Numbered from the stretch's first letter, positions 8,232 through 18,003 are shown. The stretch: DNA of 64,000 nucleotides from Melaminivora jejuensis (GCF_017811175.1 NZ_JACWIJ010000002.1:2914001-2978000), one strand, 5' to 3'. Made by a program: numbers and translations. Notes: generated from the sequence alone by a model not told the origin.

Positions 8232-8732
8232 CTATGGCGCTGCAGCGACTGCCTGGCGCGCCTGCTCCAGCCGGCGCTCCAGATAGCCGTGATAGAAATC
8301 CGGCGAACCGCCGATCAGCCGATCGGCCACCTCGGCACCGTCCCGGCCCAGGAACAGCACCGTCGGCGCCACCTTGACCTGCCAGGCGCGCACCAGCGCA
8401 TCGTGCGTGATGCCGGCGCCCTGCACCGTGCGCGTACCCTGTTCGCTGCGCATGTCCACCTGCACCACCGGTAGTCCCTCGCGCTCGCGCATGGGCGCAA
8501 GATAGTTGTTGCGCACCTCCTCGCACCAGGGGCAGCGGTGCAGGCTGACCATGACCACCAGCGGCTGCCTGCCGGCCAGGGCCTGGGCCAGTTCGTCGGG
8601 CAGCGAAACCGACAGCGGCAGCGTCCTGCCGGCGGCCCGCAGCGGCAGGCCGGCACCACCCAGCAGGGCAGCAGCGGCCAAGGCACTCCAGTGGCGCCGA
8701 CGCAGCGCAGGCAGGGACACTGGTGCGTTCAT
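8232..8732 (-). CDS. Exported thioredoxin-fold protein (SoxW/SoxS-like)
   Basis: A 166-residue protein with an N-terminal hydrophobic export segment and a thioredoxin fold: active site CPWC in VSLHRCPWCEEVRNN and the cis-proline loop VAPTVLFLG. In sox clusters such periplasmic thioredoxins (SoxS/SoxW) keep the SoxY cysteine in its active reduced state. The start overlaps the stop of the upstream metallo-hydrolase gene as ATGA, so the two are translationally coupled. The exact Sox letter is uncertain. Confidence 0.8.
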   Translation of the reverse strand: MNAPVSLPALRRRHWSALAAAALLGGAGLPLRAAGRTLPLSVSLPDELAQALAGRQPLVVMVSLHRCPWCEEVRNNYLAPMREREGLPVVQVDMRSEQGTRTVQGAGITHDALVRAWQVKVAPTVLFLGRDGAEVADRLIGGSPDFYHGYLERRLEQARQAVAAAP

Positions 8733-9694
8733 GGTGACTCGTGCTCCATCAGCAGATAGGTGTTGTAGGCATTCATGCGATTAGCGGCATTGAACAGCGG
8801 CAGATGCTCGAAGCGGCTCCAGTCGGCGGCCTCGTAGGCCTCATCGAAAGGCGTCATGTCGCGCGCAGCCTCGCCCATGGCCTGGCGCAGATGGATCAGG
8901 TAGTCGCGCGTGAGCTGGATGTCCTGGCGCGCCTCGGTGGATACCGGGCCATGGCCGGGCACGATGACCCGGGCGTCGAACTCCAGCAGCCGCTCCAGCG
9001 ACACGATCCAGTTGCGGCTGTCGGCCTGGCCGACGAAGGGGATGCGGCTGCGAAACACCAGATCGCCGGCATACAGCAGCCGGGCCTTGGGCACATGCAC
9101 CACCAGGTCTTCGGGCGTGTGCGCCGCACCCACCGGCTGCAGTACCAGCCGGGTGTCGCCCACTGTCAGCTCCTCGCGCGCCTTGATCCAGCGCGTGGCC
9201 GGCACCAGCCGGGTCTGCTCGTCGATCCAGGGGGCCAGTTCGTCGCGCGAGGCCTGCAGGCGCAGCCGTGCCGTGTCGGAATGCAGATATTCGCGTGCAC
9301 CCTGGTGGGCAATGATCTGCGCCCCCGCCTTCTCAAACACCTGCAGGCCGTAGATATGGTCAGCGTGGTAGTGGGTCAGCACCACATGCGAAACCTTTCT
9401 GGGCGTGACGCGGGCAATCTCGGCCAGCAGCCGCTCGGCCAGCCTGGGCGAACCCAGGGCATCGATCACCACCACCGATTCGGAGGTGACGATGAAGCCG
9501 GCGTTGGAGATGAAGTTCTGATTGTCCCGGGAGCCCAGCTCGGACAGGCCTTGCACATACCAGCAGCCGGGCGCCGCCTCCAGCGCCCGCATGGGCGGCT
9601 CGGCGGCCCAGAGCGCCGTGCTGCCCAGGCCGGCAGCGCCAGCCAGAGCGGCACTGCGCAGAAAAAATTGACGCCGATCAATTGCACGCTGCAT
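8729..9694 (-). CDS. SoxH-like MBL-fold hydrolase
   Basis: A 321-residue metallo-beta-lactamase-fold protein with Tat-type signal (DRRQFFLRSAALAGA), the metal motif HYHADH, a GDLVF segment and a downstream VPGHGPVS histidine. Related proteins are called SoxH or quinoprotein-relay hydrolases and accompany sox genes. The ATG at 9694 is chosen because GGGAG lies 5 bp upstream. It is divergent from the soxT-like transporter and coupled to the thioredoxin gene. Confidence 0.85.
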   Translation of the reverse strand: MQRAIDRRQFFLRSAALAGAAGLGSTALWAAEPPMRALEAAPGCWYVQGLSELGSRDNQNFISNAGFIVTSESVVVIDALGSPRLAERLLAEIARVTPRKVSHVVLTHYHADHIYGLQVFEKAGAQIIAHQGAREYLHSDTARLRLQASRDELAPWIDEQTRLVPATRWIKAREELTVGDTRLVLQPVGAAHTPEDLVVHVPKARLLYAGDLVFRSRIPFVGQADSRNWIVSLERLLEFDARVIVPGHGPVSTEARQDIQLTRDYLIHLRQAMGEAARDMTPFDEAYEAADWSRFEHLPLFNAANRMNAYNTYLLMEHESP

Positions 9695-9699
9695 ACCCA

Positions 9700-9738
9700 C
9701 TCCCTATTTATAAGCAAACGCTAAAGTAATTATCTGGA
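9700..9738. promoter_or_regulatory. Divergent promoter region of the soxH-like and soxT-like genes with candidate SoxR motif
   Basis: An AT-rich 39-bp gap in very GC-rich DNA. It contains TATAAGCAAACGC, closely matched by TATAAGCAGCCG on the minus strand upstream of soxE (13319-13334). A shared motif upstream of two sox transcription units suggests an operator for the ArsR-type SoxR. No footprint data; low confidence. Confidence 0.35.
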
Positions 9739-10824
9739 ATGACCCCTGACCTGACAACCATCGTCGAGCTGCGCGGCACGACGCCCGTCCTGGCCGCCGG
9801 TGGCGCAGCCATCGGGTTGCTGTTCGGCTTTTTTGCGCAGCGCTCGCGCTTTTGCCTGCGCGCCGCCGTCATCGACGTCTGGCGCGGTCGCTTCGGCGAG
9901 CGCCTGGGGGTCTGGCTGCTGGCCTTCGCCACCGCCGTGGTTGCCGTCCAGGCCCTGACGCTGGCCGGCTGGCTGGACGTGAGTGGCGCGCGGCAGATGT
10001 CCAACCGGGGCAGCCTGTCGGGCGCACTGCTTGGCGGCGCATTGTTCGGCATCGGCATGGTCATGACGCGCGGCTGTGCCAGCCGGCTGCTGATCCTGTC
10101 GGCCAACGGCAATCTGCGCGCCCTGCTGTCCGGCCTGGTGTTTGCCGTGACGGCGCAGGCGGCCCTGGGCGGTGCCCTGGAACCCTGGCGCACCGCAGTC
10201 GCCAGTTGGTGGCTGGTCGATGGCGGCAGCGCACGCAATCTGCTGGCGCGCCTGGGCCTGGACAGCGGTGCCGGCCTGGCCTTCGGACTGTTGTGGCTGG
10301 CCGGCGGCATATGGTTTTCGCTGCGCGCCGGCAACCGCATCTGGCTATGGGTGGGCGGCATCGGCACCGGCCTGGCCGTGGCGCTGGCCTGGTGGTTCAC
10401 CCATGCCGTATCCGTGGCCAGCTTCGACCCCGTGGCGGTCAATGGCCTGACCTTCAGCGGCCCCTCGGCACAGTGGCTGATGCGGGTGCTGCACAGCCCG
10501 GCGCCGGCCTTCGATTTCGATGCCGCCATGCTGCCTGCCGTGTTTGCCGGCTCGGCCCTGGGCGCGCTGGTCAGGCGCGAATTCAGGATCGAGGGTTTCC
10601 ACAACGGCCTGACCATGCTGCGCTACATCGCGGGCGCCGTGGCCATGGGTTTCGGCAGCGTGCTGGCCGGCGGCTGCGCCGTGGGCGCGGGCATGACCGG
10701 CGGCGCCATCTTCTCGCTCACCGCCTGGCTGGCCCTGGTGGGCATGTGGCTGGGCGGCGGCCTGATGGATAGGCTGCTGCCCGAGGCCCCGGCCAGCGCC
10801 GGCCCGGCCAGTTCGCCACGCTGA
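9739..10824 (+). CDS. YeeE/YedE-family sulfur-compound transporter (SoxT-like)
   Basis: A 361-residue polytopic membrane protein with about nine or ten hydrophobic segments and the conserved cysteines of the YeeE/YedE family: SRFCLR near residue 38, TRGCASR near 115 and GGCAVG near 314. Such proteins import thiosulfate or related sulfur species, and the sox-linked versions are called SoxT. It is the only plus-strand gene inside the sox cluster and is divergent from the SoxH-like gene. Confidence 0.88.
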   Translation: MTPDLTTIVELRGTTPVLAAGGAAIGLLFGFFAQRSRFCLRAAVIDVWRGRFGERLGVWLLAFATAVVAVQALTLAGWLDVSGARQMSNRGSLSGALLGGALFGIGMVMTRGCASRLLILSANGNLRALLSGLVFAVTAQAALGGALEPWRTAVASWWLVDGGSARNLLARLGLDSGAGLAFGLLWLAGGIWFSLRAGNRIWLWVGGIGTGLAVALAWWFTHAVSVASFDPVAVNGLTFSGPSAQWLMRVLHSPAPAFDFDAAMLPAVFAGSALGALVRREFRIEGFHNGLTMLRYIAGAVAMGFGSVLAGGCAVGAGMTGGAIFSLTAWLALVGMWLGGGLMDRLLPEAPASAGPASSPR

Positions 10825-10848
10825 AGCTGCCTGCCAGCCGACACCTGT

Positions 10849-11472
10849 CTATTTACCGCTCAGGTACTCGGACACCGCCGCCATCTCCAGCGGTGTCATC
10901 TTCTCGGCCACGGTGTGCATGACGGCGTTGTCGTTGGTGCGCTCGCGCTTGTTGAACAGCTTGAGCTGGCTCTCCAGATAGGCCGCGTGCTGGCCGGCCA
11001 GGCGCGGCAGGCTGTCGCTGCCGGCTCCAGCCTTGCCGTGGCAGGTGGCGCAGGCCGGCACGCCGCTGTACTTGTTGCCCTGGTGGTAGAGGTACTGGCC
11101 TACAGCCGCCAGCGGCGCATCCTTGGCTGCTTCCTGGTGCGGCGGGCGGCTGGCGTAGAACTGGCCCAGCGCCTGCATGTCCTCAGGCGCCAGGTTGGTC
11201 ACCATGCTGGCCATGGCCGTGCTCTTGCGCGCACCGCTCTTGAATTGTTCGAGCTGCTTGGCGATGTAGTCGGCGTTCTGCGCCGCCAGGCGCGGGAACA
11301 CCTCGCTGGCCGATTCGCCATCGGTGCCGTGGCATAGAAAGCACGAGCCGCCGATGATCTTGCGTGCGCGCGCCTGTGCGGCCTCGTCGGCCTGGGCCAG
11401 ACCCGGAGCCAGCACGCTGGCGCCCAGCGCAGCCCCCAGCAGGATGATGGACGTCCATTGCCGCACACGCAT
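10849..11472 (-). CDS. Dihaem cytochrome c4-type protein
   Basis: A 207-residue exported protein with two cytochrome c domains, haem motifs CFLCH and CATCH, and cleavage after GLAQA. It fits periplasmic cytochrome c4, which passes electrons to terminal oxidases, here probably from Sox or flavocytochrome c. The start at 11472 has GGGGAG upstream. It lies 120 bp downstream of soxF with a GC-rich hairpin between them, so it may be partly uncoupled from that transcript. Confidence 0.9.
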   Translation of the reverse strand: MRVRQWTSIILLGAALGASVLAPGLAQADEAAQARARKIIGGSCFLCHGTDGESASEVFPRLAAQNADYIAKQLEQFKSGARKSTAMASMVTNLAPEDMQALGQFYASRPPHQEAAKDAPLAAVGQYLYHQGNKYSGVPACATCHGKAGAGSDSLPRLAGQHAAYLESQLKLFNKRERTNDNAVMHTVAEKMTPLEMAAVSEYLSGK

Positions 11473-11520
11473 GATTGCTCCCCTCTTGTCCATTCGTTGT
11501 CTCAGCCAGAAAAAGGCAAG

Positions 11521-11543
11521 GAAAAGGGGCCAGCAGCGGCCCC
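11521..11543 (-). terminator. Weak intrinsic terminator or attenuator after soxF
   Basis: On the minus strand GGGGCC-GCTGCT-GGCCCC is followed by TTTTC. It sits between soxF and the cytochrome c4 gene. Confidence 0.45.
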
Positions 11544-11591
11544 GGAAAATCGATGGGCGGCAGGCGCGTGCCCGCCGCCCGGCACAGCGGC

Positions 11592-12884
11592 TCACATCAG
11601 GGAGTCGGCCCAGATGTTGTGCGCCCAGGCCATGGCATAGCGCCCTTCCAGTTCGCTGGCCGCAGCTGACACGCCGCCCGAGCCCGGCACGGCGAGCATG
11701 GTCTTTTTCTCGGCGTCGTAGCGATGCACGCTGGCCACGTGAACCACATCGGTGTCGCTCACGAAGCTGTAGCAGGTGTTGTTGTAGATCGGCAGCTTGC
11801 CCGGCTCGCGGCCCGACAGCAGGGCGACGATGGCAGCTGCGGCCACCTTGCCGTGCTGGTTGGCCATGTGGCCGGACTTGGGCATCAGCGGCGCGATCTG
11901 CAGCGCGTCGCCCAGCACATGGACGTTTCTGGCGGCGCTTGATTCCATGGTCAGCCAGTCCACCTCGCACCAGCGCTGGTTGGCCGTGGCCAGGCCGGCG
12001 CCATGCGCGATATCGCCGGCGCGCTGCGGCGGCACCACGTTCAGCACATCGGCCTTGACGTCATCGTTGAAGTCGAACTTCAGCGTATTGGTGGCCGCAT
12101 CGACATCGATGGTGCTGTGCTTGGGCCGGTACTCGATGATGCCCTGGTAGCGCTCGGCCCAGGCCTTCTTGAACAGCGGGCCCTTGGAGGTCACGTCATC
12201 GTTGGCGTCCAGGATCAGCACCTTGGAGCGCGGCTTGGCCGTCTTGAAGTAGTGCGCCACCTGGCAAGCGCGCTCGTACGGCCCGGGCGGGCAGCGATAC
12301 GGCGCCAGCGGAATGGACAGCGCATACACGCCGCCATCGGGCATGGCTTCGAGCTGGCGGCGCAGTGCCACGGTCTGCGCGCCGGCCTTCCAGGAGTGCA
12401 GCACCTTGTCCTGGGCGCCGGGCTTCTTCATGCCCGGCAGGGCATCCCACATGAAATCCACGCCGGGCGAGACCACCAGCCGGTCGTAGGACAGCGTGCT
12501 GCCGCCGGCCAGGCGCACCTGGCGCTTGTCCACGTCGATGGCGGCGGCGCTGTCGCGCACGATCTTCACGCCGTGGCGGCGCGTCAGATTGTCGTAGGAC
12601 ACGGTGATGTCGGCCATCTGCCTGCTGCCGCCCAGCACCAGGTTGGAGATCGGGCAGGAGATGAAGCTTGCATTGGGCTCGACCAGGGTGACCTCGATGC
12701 CCCCCTCAGACCACATGCGGATGTACTTGGCCGCCGTGGCGCCGCCATAGCCGCCCCCGATGACCACCACCTTGCCCCCGGCGCCGCCGGCGGCCCCCGT
12801 GGATGCGCAGCCGGCACTCAGGCCCAGAGCGCCAATGGCCGATGCAGCCGAGCCGGCGCGGATGAATTGACGACGATCCATCAT
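11592..12884 (-). CDS. soxF: Flavocytochrome c sulfide dehydrogenase, flavoprotein subunit (FccB/SoxF)
   Basis: A 430-residue FAD protein with Tat signal (MMDRRQFIRAGSAASA), Rossmann motif VVVIGGGYGGATAAKYI, and the two redox cysteines of the family in ISCPISN and NNTCYSF. It oxidises sulfide to sulfur or polysulfide and passes electrons to the small cytochrome encoded 17 bp upstream (soxE). The start at 12884 has GGGAG 8 bp upstream. Family length and the C-terminal FCSD domain are normal. Confidence 0.92.
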   Translation of the reverse strand: MMDRRQFIRAGSAASAIGALGLSAGCASTGAAGGAGGKVVVIGGGYGGATAAKYIRMWSEGGIEVTLVEPNASFISCPISNLVLGGSRQMADITVSYDNLTRRHGVKIVRDSAAAIDVDKRQVRLAGGSTLSYDRLVVSPGVDFMWDALPGMKKPGAQDKVLHSWKAGAQTVALRRQLEAMPDGGVYALSIPLAPYRCPPGPYERACQVAHYFKTAKPRSKVLILDANDDVTSKGPLFKKAWAERYQGIIEYRPKHSTIDVDAATNTLKFDFNDDVKADVLNVVPPQRAGDIAHGAGLATANQRWCEVDWLTMESSAARNVHVLGDALQIAPLMPKSGHMANQHGKVAAAAIVALLSGREPGKLPIYNNTCYSFVSDTDVVHVASVHRYDAEKKTMLAVPGSGGVSAAASELEGRYAMAWAHNIWADSLM

Positions 12885-12901
12885 GGTTGTGCTCCCTGTG
12901 C

Positions 12902-13210
12902 TCATTTCTTCTGTGCGGCAAACCAGCCGGCGATCGCGTCGAGCTGCTCGTCGCTGTAGCCCTTGCTGAGCTGGTGCATGATGGTGGCCGGCTTGGCGCC
13001 GCTCTTGAAGTCCTTGAGCTTCTTGACCATCTCGTCCTTGTTGACGCCAGCCAGCGGCTCGTTGCCCGGCTGTGCGCGTCCGGCAGTGCCGTGGCAGTTG
13101 GCGCAGGCCGCCGCCCAGCTGCGCACCTGCAGCGGATCGACCTGGGCGCTGGCACTGCCGGCCAGCGCCAGCAGGCCGGCGGCCAGGGTGGAGAGAGCGA
13201 GTTGTTTCAT
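12902..13210 (-). CDS. soxE: Cytochrome c subunit of flavocytochrome c (SoxE/FccA-like)
   Basis: A 102-residue exported monohaem cytochrome with signal peptide ending SASAQ and haem motif CANCH in AAACANCHGTAGR. MHQLSKGY carries a possible axial Met. It is encoded directly upstream of the flavoprotein subunit, so it is the expected electron acceptor of SoxF. The start is at 13210 after GGAGGCTCCAAG. Confidence 0.88.
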   Translation of the reverse strand: MKQLALSTLAAGLLALAGSASAQVDPLQVRSWAAACANCHGTAGRAQPGNEPLAGVNKDEMVKKLKDFKSGAKPATIMHQLSKGYSDEQLDAIAGWFAAQKK

Positions 13211-13318
13211 CTTGGAGCCTCCTGTGTTGTCGAGCCGCGATCTTGCCAGCCGCCGGCGCCTGCGGCGCCCGCAAGCCGCTGCGCCGGTCGCGGCGCGTGG
13301 CGGCGCTGTAAATCGTCG

Positions 13319-13334
13319 GCTGCTTATATAAACC
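13319..13334 (-). promoter_or_regulatory. Candidate SoxR operator upstream of soxE
   Basis: The plus strand has GGCTGCTTATATAAACC, the reverse of TTTATATAAGCAGCC. It matches the AT-rich motif between the soxH-like and soxT-like genes. It stands out as AT-rich in a GC-rich gap. Inference only. Confidence 0.35.
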
Positions 13335-13407
13335 CGGGCGATCATAGAACTGACGCCCGGCCAGCCATACCGGGGACTTACCCGCAACGCCTCAAGCCCT
13401 CAAGCCC

Positions 13408-13764
13408 TCAGGCCTCGTGCTGCGCCTGCAGCCCTGGCTGCGCCAGCGGCACGGCCCCTTGCGCCACCAGGGTACACACGGCGCGGCACAGCGGCGTGAC
13501 GTGCGGATTGGCGATGTGGTAGTAGATCTGCACTCCCTTGCGCCGCTTGCCCAGCACGCCGGCCCGGTACAGCGTATTCAGGTGCTGGCTCATGTTGGGC
13601 TGGGTAGTGGCCACCTCGGCCAGCAACTCGGTGACGTTCTTCTCGCCCTGACACAGGGCGCCGATGATCTTCAGCCGCATGGGAGCCGACATCAGGCGAA
13701 ACAGCTCGGCGGCGCGCTCCAGGACTTCGTCCGATTGCAGCGCAGTATCCGTGGGGGAGGCCAT
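13408..13764 (-). CDS. soxR: ArsR-family thiol-sensing repressor (SoxR/SqrR/BigR type)
   Basis: A 118-residue winged-helix regulator with the helix-turn-helix around TTQPNMSQHLNTLYRAGVL. Cysteines at 38 (ALCQGEKN) and 93/97 (PLCRAVC) match the pair that forms a polysulfide link in SqrR/BigR-type repressors. Next to a sox cluster it should derepress sox genes when thiosulfate or sulfide is present. It is divergent from cueR with a 151-bp gap. Confidence 0.87.
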   Translation of the reverse strand: MASPTDTALQSDEVLERAAELFRLMSAPMRLKIIGALCQGEKNVTELLAEVATTQPNMSQHLNTLYRAGVLGKRRKGVQIYYHIANPHVTPLCRAVCTLVAQGAVPLAQPGLQAQHEA

Positions 13765-13915
13765 GAGGAATCAAGCAAGCAGGAAAGCGGGAGAGGCACA
13801 AGGGTGGGGAAGCCGCAGTAGCCGTCTGCGGCAGGCCGGCGTCACTGTCAATCACTATCACTATGACACAGCGATAATTTGCCGCCCCGATCCTGCGCCC
13901 CCCGAGAGTGTGCCC

Positions 13916-14329
13916 ATGACCCAACCCTGCGAACACTGGCCCGTGGCCATCGGCGTGGCGGCTGCCCGCGCCGGGGTGTCGGCGCGCATGGTGCGGCACT
14001 ACGAAAGCCTGGGCCTGCTGGCGCCCGTGGCACGCACCGACAGCGGCTATCGCCAGTATGGCCAGGCCGACGTACACACCCTGCGCTTCATCCGCCGCGC
14101 GCGCGAGCTGGGCTTTTCGATGGACGAGATAGCCGCCCTGCTCGGGCTGTGGCAGGACAAGGCGCGCGCGAGCAGCCAGGTCAAGCAGATTGCGCAAAAG
14201 CACATCGCCGACCTGCACGAGCGTATCGCCGCCCTGCAGGCCATGCAGCGCAGCCTGCAGGCGCTGGTCGGCTGCTGCCAGGGCGACGAGCGGCCCGACT
14301 GCCCCATCCTGGACGATCTGGCAGGCTGA
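13916..14329 (+). CDS. cueR: MerR-family copper efflux regulator CueR
   Basis: A 137-residue MerR-family protein: N-terminal HTH (AIGVAAARAGVSARMVRHYE), the YRQYGQADVHTLRFI segment, a long dimerisation helix, and the Cu(I) loop with Cys121 and Cys129 in CQGDERPDCPILDDL, the spacing of eight seen in CueR. The two MerR-type promoters of copA and copZ at the left end of the window are its likely targets. The ATG at 13916 follows GAGAGTGTGCCC. The plus-strand GATAAT at 13873-13878 may be its -10 element. Confidence 0.88.
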   Translation: MTQPCEHWPVAIGVAAARAGVSARMVRHYESLGLLAPVARTDSGYRQYGQADVHTLRFIRRARELGFSMDEIAALLGLWQDKARASSQVKQIAQKHIADLHERIAALQAMQRSLQALVGCCQGDERPDCPILDDLAG

Positions 14330-14396
14330 ATAGCTATTATTTCAATAGCTATCATCGCTTGTTGGATAAGGGTTTGCGGCATTTTTCACTCATGAA
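14330..14396 (+). repeat. Dispersed intergenic repeat, copy 2
   Basis: TAGCTATCATCGCTTGTTGG, then AAGGGTTTGCGGC and TTTCACTCATG, preceded by a second partial TAGCTATTATTTCAA unit. Lies between cueR and the convergent oxygenase gene. Confidence 0.6.
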
Positions 14397-14410
14397 AACC
14401 GCCTTGAATT

Positions 14411-16770
14411 TCAGCCCAAGGCCAGCAAGTCGTCCTGCCAGCGCTGGCGCTGCTGCCGGCGCAGGGCCGGCAAGTCCTGCACCTTGCGGATGACCAGCCG
14501 GTAGGGCCGGCCTTGCCTGACGGTCTCGAAGCCGAACTGCGCCGTCGAAGCGTTCAGCTTGTCCTGCACATGGCTGCGCCGCATCTCGGCCAGCGCCAGG
14601 ATCAGCGGCTCGGCAGTGGGCGACTCGGCCCAGGCAATGGCCGGCTGGCAGTCGGCGCAGCAGCAGGCCCATTGCACTGCGTGGCTGCCGTGGTCGGCAT
14701 CGGATGGCATGGGCTGCGCCAGCGCGTCCTGCAGGGCGGCGCGCACATCGGCCAGCAATTGCCCAGCCTCGGCCAGGCTGGCGGCCAGCGGCTCAAGCGC
14801 CTGGGCCAGCGGGCGCAGGCTGGTCAGCGGATACAGCATGGGCGCGGCGCGCACCTGCTGCAGCAGCGCCCGCACCTGCGCCTCGGGCCGGGGGCGGCAC
14901 TGCATGGCCTGGGCCAGCTCGGCCACCTGCTGCAGCCGCCCAGGCAGATTGAGCTGGCGCCGCTGCGGTGTGCTGCGCTGCAACAAGACATCACGGCTCT
15001 GACACTGGCGCAGGCACGACTGCAGCAACACATCCAGCAGGGCTTCACCCAGACCGGCAGCGGCACAAGCCTGGATGAAAGCCGGCAGCGGCTGCGGCCA
15101 GGGAGCGCGGGCGGCGGCGCCCTGGCGGCTGAAGACCCAGCTCGCCGCATCCGCCTGCCGCCAGGCCTGCAGCAGCGCCTGCAGCCAGTCCGCGCCCCAG
15201 CGCCGGGCCAGGCAGGCCAGGGCCGGCGCATCGTCCGGCTGCCAGCCCGTCCAGTCAAAGGGTTCGCACAACTGCCGCGCCTTGTCCGCATCCGGCACGG
15301 CGCAGGCCAGCGTGGCGTAGGCAGCCCAATGGATGCGGGCGGCTTGGGCAGGAGCGTCCAGGCGCCGCGCCTTCTCCAGCAAGGTTCTCCACACCGGCTG
15401 CAGGCGCCGCATGAGCGCTGCCCCATCACCCGTGCGCGCCAGGGCCACGGCATCGGCCAGGGCCGCGTCGAACTCGGTCGTGAAGCGGTTGGCCTCGTGC
15501 GCCTGCTGCGTGTGCAGCACCAGCGCAGCACGGCGATACCAGTAATCCAGCGTCTCGCCGTAGTTGCCCATGTAGCCCTCGTACTCCTCGGCCACCAGGT
15601 AGTCCTCGCCGGTGTCGGTCAGGCATTCCACATCGCCCGGATCGACTGGCAGCTCGGCACGCTGCACCGGCTGGCCCTGGGCATCGATCCAGTAGTCCAG
15701 CACCATGTCCTCGTCGATCAGCTCCTGTGGCTCGGCGCCATCGCCGTCGTCATAGCCCTCGTCCTCGCCGTCATAGCGCCGACGATAGCCGCCGCTGCCA
15801 CTGCCGTCGGTCGTCCAGCTCTCGTGGATTTCGGCCAGCGCCAGGTGCATGTGCAGGCCCAGCTCCTGGGCTGCGGCGCGCAGGGCCTGGACGTGGCGGC
15901 GGTCGTCGCCCTTGAGCAGCTCCCAGCGCAGGCCGCGCTGGCTGTATTCGTGGTCGAGCAGCAGCACCCAGGGGCGGGCGCTGGGCTCGCCCTGCGGAAA
16001 GCAGCGCGCCCGCAGTGCCGCCAGCAGCGCCGCATCGACCGGGGCGGCGGGCAAGCCGGCATCGGCAGGCAGCACCAGGTCGAAGGTCAGCACCACGCGC
16101 CAGCCCTCCTCGACGGGCAGCACCTCATGCCGGCAATCGGCATAGAAGGCGCACCAGCGCAGCGCCTGGACGCGCAGATGCTGCGAGGCAAACAGCTCTT
16201 GCTGCCCACCGTGGTGCACGCGCAGGGCGCCGCCTATGTGCGCGCTCGGCCACACCAGCACCAGCGTGCCGACCATGCCGGAGTGTTTTTCCGTGTCCTG
16301 GTGCGGCTTGAAGAACTGCCCCGGGCCATAGACCAGCAGCTTGTGCGCGCGCAGCTCCAGCGCGCGCAGGCCCAGGGCGCGGGCCACTTGGGCCTGCAGG
16401 GCCGGCAGGGCGTCGCCGTGCCAACGCAGGGCCAGGGCGGCGGCATCGATCTCGCCGCTGTCGCGCACCCGGACATCGTGCAGCGTGGCCGCACGCAGGC
16501 CAAACGGCGCGGGCTGGCTGATGGCGTGCAGGGCGCGCGCCTGGGTGTCGTCCACCACTTGCGGCAACTCGCCATAGCCGGCCACCTGCACGGCCAGCGC
16601 CGTCAGCGGCAACTGGCCCTGGGCCTGAAAGGCCGGCTGGGGCGGGGGCCAGGCCGGGATTCAGGCTGGGCTGGCGTGCGGGATTTGCGCCCCTTGGCAG
16701 CAGGCGCCGGCCTGGCCAGGGCTTGCAGCGCCTGGAGAATGGGCGAGTCGGAGGCTGGATCGTCGGTCAT
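14411..16770 (-). CDS. 2OG-Fe(II) oxygenase domain protein, uncharacterised (single-base frameshift as read)
   Basis: A large protein of about 786 residues after correction. The N-terminal quarter has a prolyl-hydroxylase-like 2OG-Fe(II) dioxygenase core: LLVYGPGQFFKPHQDTEKHSG gives the His-x-Asp pair, HIGGALRVHH and the Arg of WRVVLTFDL follow. The rest is long, helical and rich in Leu, Ala, Trp and Gln with no domain I recognise; substrate unknown. The first 40 codons (MTDDPASDSPILQALQALA) are in another frame; one extra base in the G runs at 16639-16648 joins them as PGPPPQPAFQAQ. The nearest start in the long frame would be TTG at 16612. Probable homopolymer error. Confidence 0.7.
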
Positions 16771-16804
16771 GGTGGTTGCTCGCAGGAGTGGCACTGCTTC
16801 TTTA

Positions 16805-16965
16805 GAGCGTGTTTACGATCTCCGCGCGCAGGGGCGCGAGTGCGGATCGGGATGGGCTGCCAGGCGCAAACCGCAGCGATAGCCCGTGCTATCGCGAGGA
16901 TTTGCAACGCCGCAGACCGCCCGAGGCCGCGCTCGCGCACCCGCGCGGGGATCGTAAACACGCTC
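16805..16965 (-). mobile_element. 161-bp MITE, copy B
   Basis: Same element as copy A in the opposite orientation, with 16-bp terminal inverted repeats and TTA direct repeats at 16802-16804 and 16966-16968. This is the only copy not placed on a stop codon; it lies between the oxygenase start and the yghU-like gene. Confidence 0.85.
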
Positions 16966-17068
16966 TTAGGCCCGTATTGGGACAGACAGGCACGCAGGCC
17001 GGCACTGTGGCATGGTCTGGCATTTTGGATACCAAGCCCGCTGACACACGTTTCTCAGGATTTTGCGC

Positions 17069-17958
17069 ATGACCGACACCACCGCCAACACCGCCCCCTA
17101 CACCCCGCCCGCCATCTGGCAATGGAGCCCAGGCAACGGCGGGCGCTTTGCCAGCATCAACCGCCCCATCGCCGGCGCCACGCACGACAAGGAGCTGCCC
17201 GTGGGCCGCCATCCGCTGCAGCTGTACTCGCTGGGCACGCCCAACGGCGTCAAGGTCACGGTGATGCTGGAGGAATTGCTGGCGCTGGGCCACGCCGGCG
17301 CCGAGTACGACGCCTGGCTGATCCGCATCCACGAGGGCGAACAGTTCGGCAGCGGCTTCGTCGGCGTCAACCCCAACTCCAAGATCCCCGCCCTGCTCGA
17401 CCGCAGCCAGCCCGACGCGCCCATCCGCGTGTTCGAGTCCGGCGCCATCCTGGTTTATCTGGCGGAGAAATTCGGCGCCTTCCTGCCCACCGAACCGGCC
17501 CGGCGCGCCGAATGCCTGTCCTGGCTGTTCTGGCAGATGGGCAGCGCGCCTTTTCTGGGGGCGGCTTCGGGCATTTCTATGCCTATGCGCCCGTCAAGAT
17601 CGAATACGCCATCGACCGCTACGCCATGGAGGCCAAGCGCCAGATGGATGTGCTGAACCGCCGCCTGGCCGAGCACGAATACCTGGCCGGCAATGACTAC
17701 ACCGTGGCCGACATCGCCGCCTGGCCCTGGTACGGGCTACTGGCCAAGGGGCAGCTCTACGAGGCCGGCGAATTCCTGCAGGTGCAGGAGTACACCCACG
17801 TGCTGCGCTGGGCCGAGCAGATCGCCGCGCGCCCGGCAGTGCAGCGCGGGCGCCGCGTCAACCGCACCTTCGGCACGCCGGACAGCCAGCTGCACGAACG
17901 CCACGACGCCAGCGACTTCGACACCCGCACGCAGGACAAGCTCGCTCCCGGCGCCTGA
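17069..17958 (+). CDS. yghU: YghU-like glutathione S-transferase / disulfide reductase (single-base frameshift as read)
   Basis: After correction a 296-residue GST of the Nu/YghU class: thioredoxin-fold half with GTPNGVKVTVMLEELLA, NPNSKIPAL and FESGAILVYLAEKFG, then a helical C-terminal half with NDYTVADIAAWPW. The frame breaks at the G run 17557-17561 (TTTTCTGGGGGCGGC). One more G gives SAPFLGGGFGHFYAY and restores the rest. Family members reduce organic disulfides with glutathione in the cytoplasm. A second GST follows 45 bp downstream, likely the same operon. Confidence 0.85.
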
Positions 17959-18003
17959 GCAGCCCGCGCCCTTCAGCAACCACACCCAAGGAGATACCAA
18001 GCC

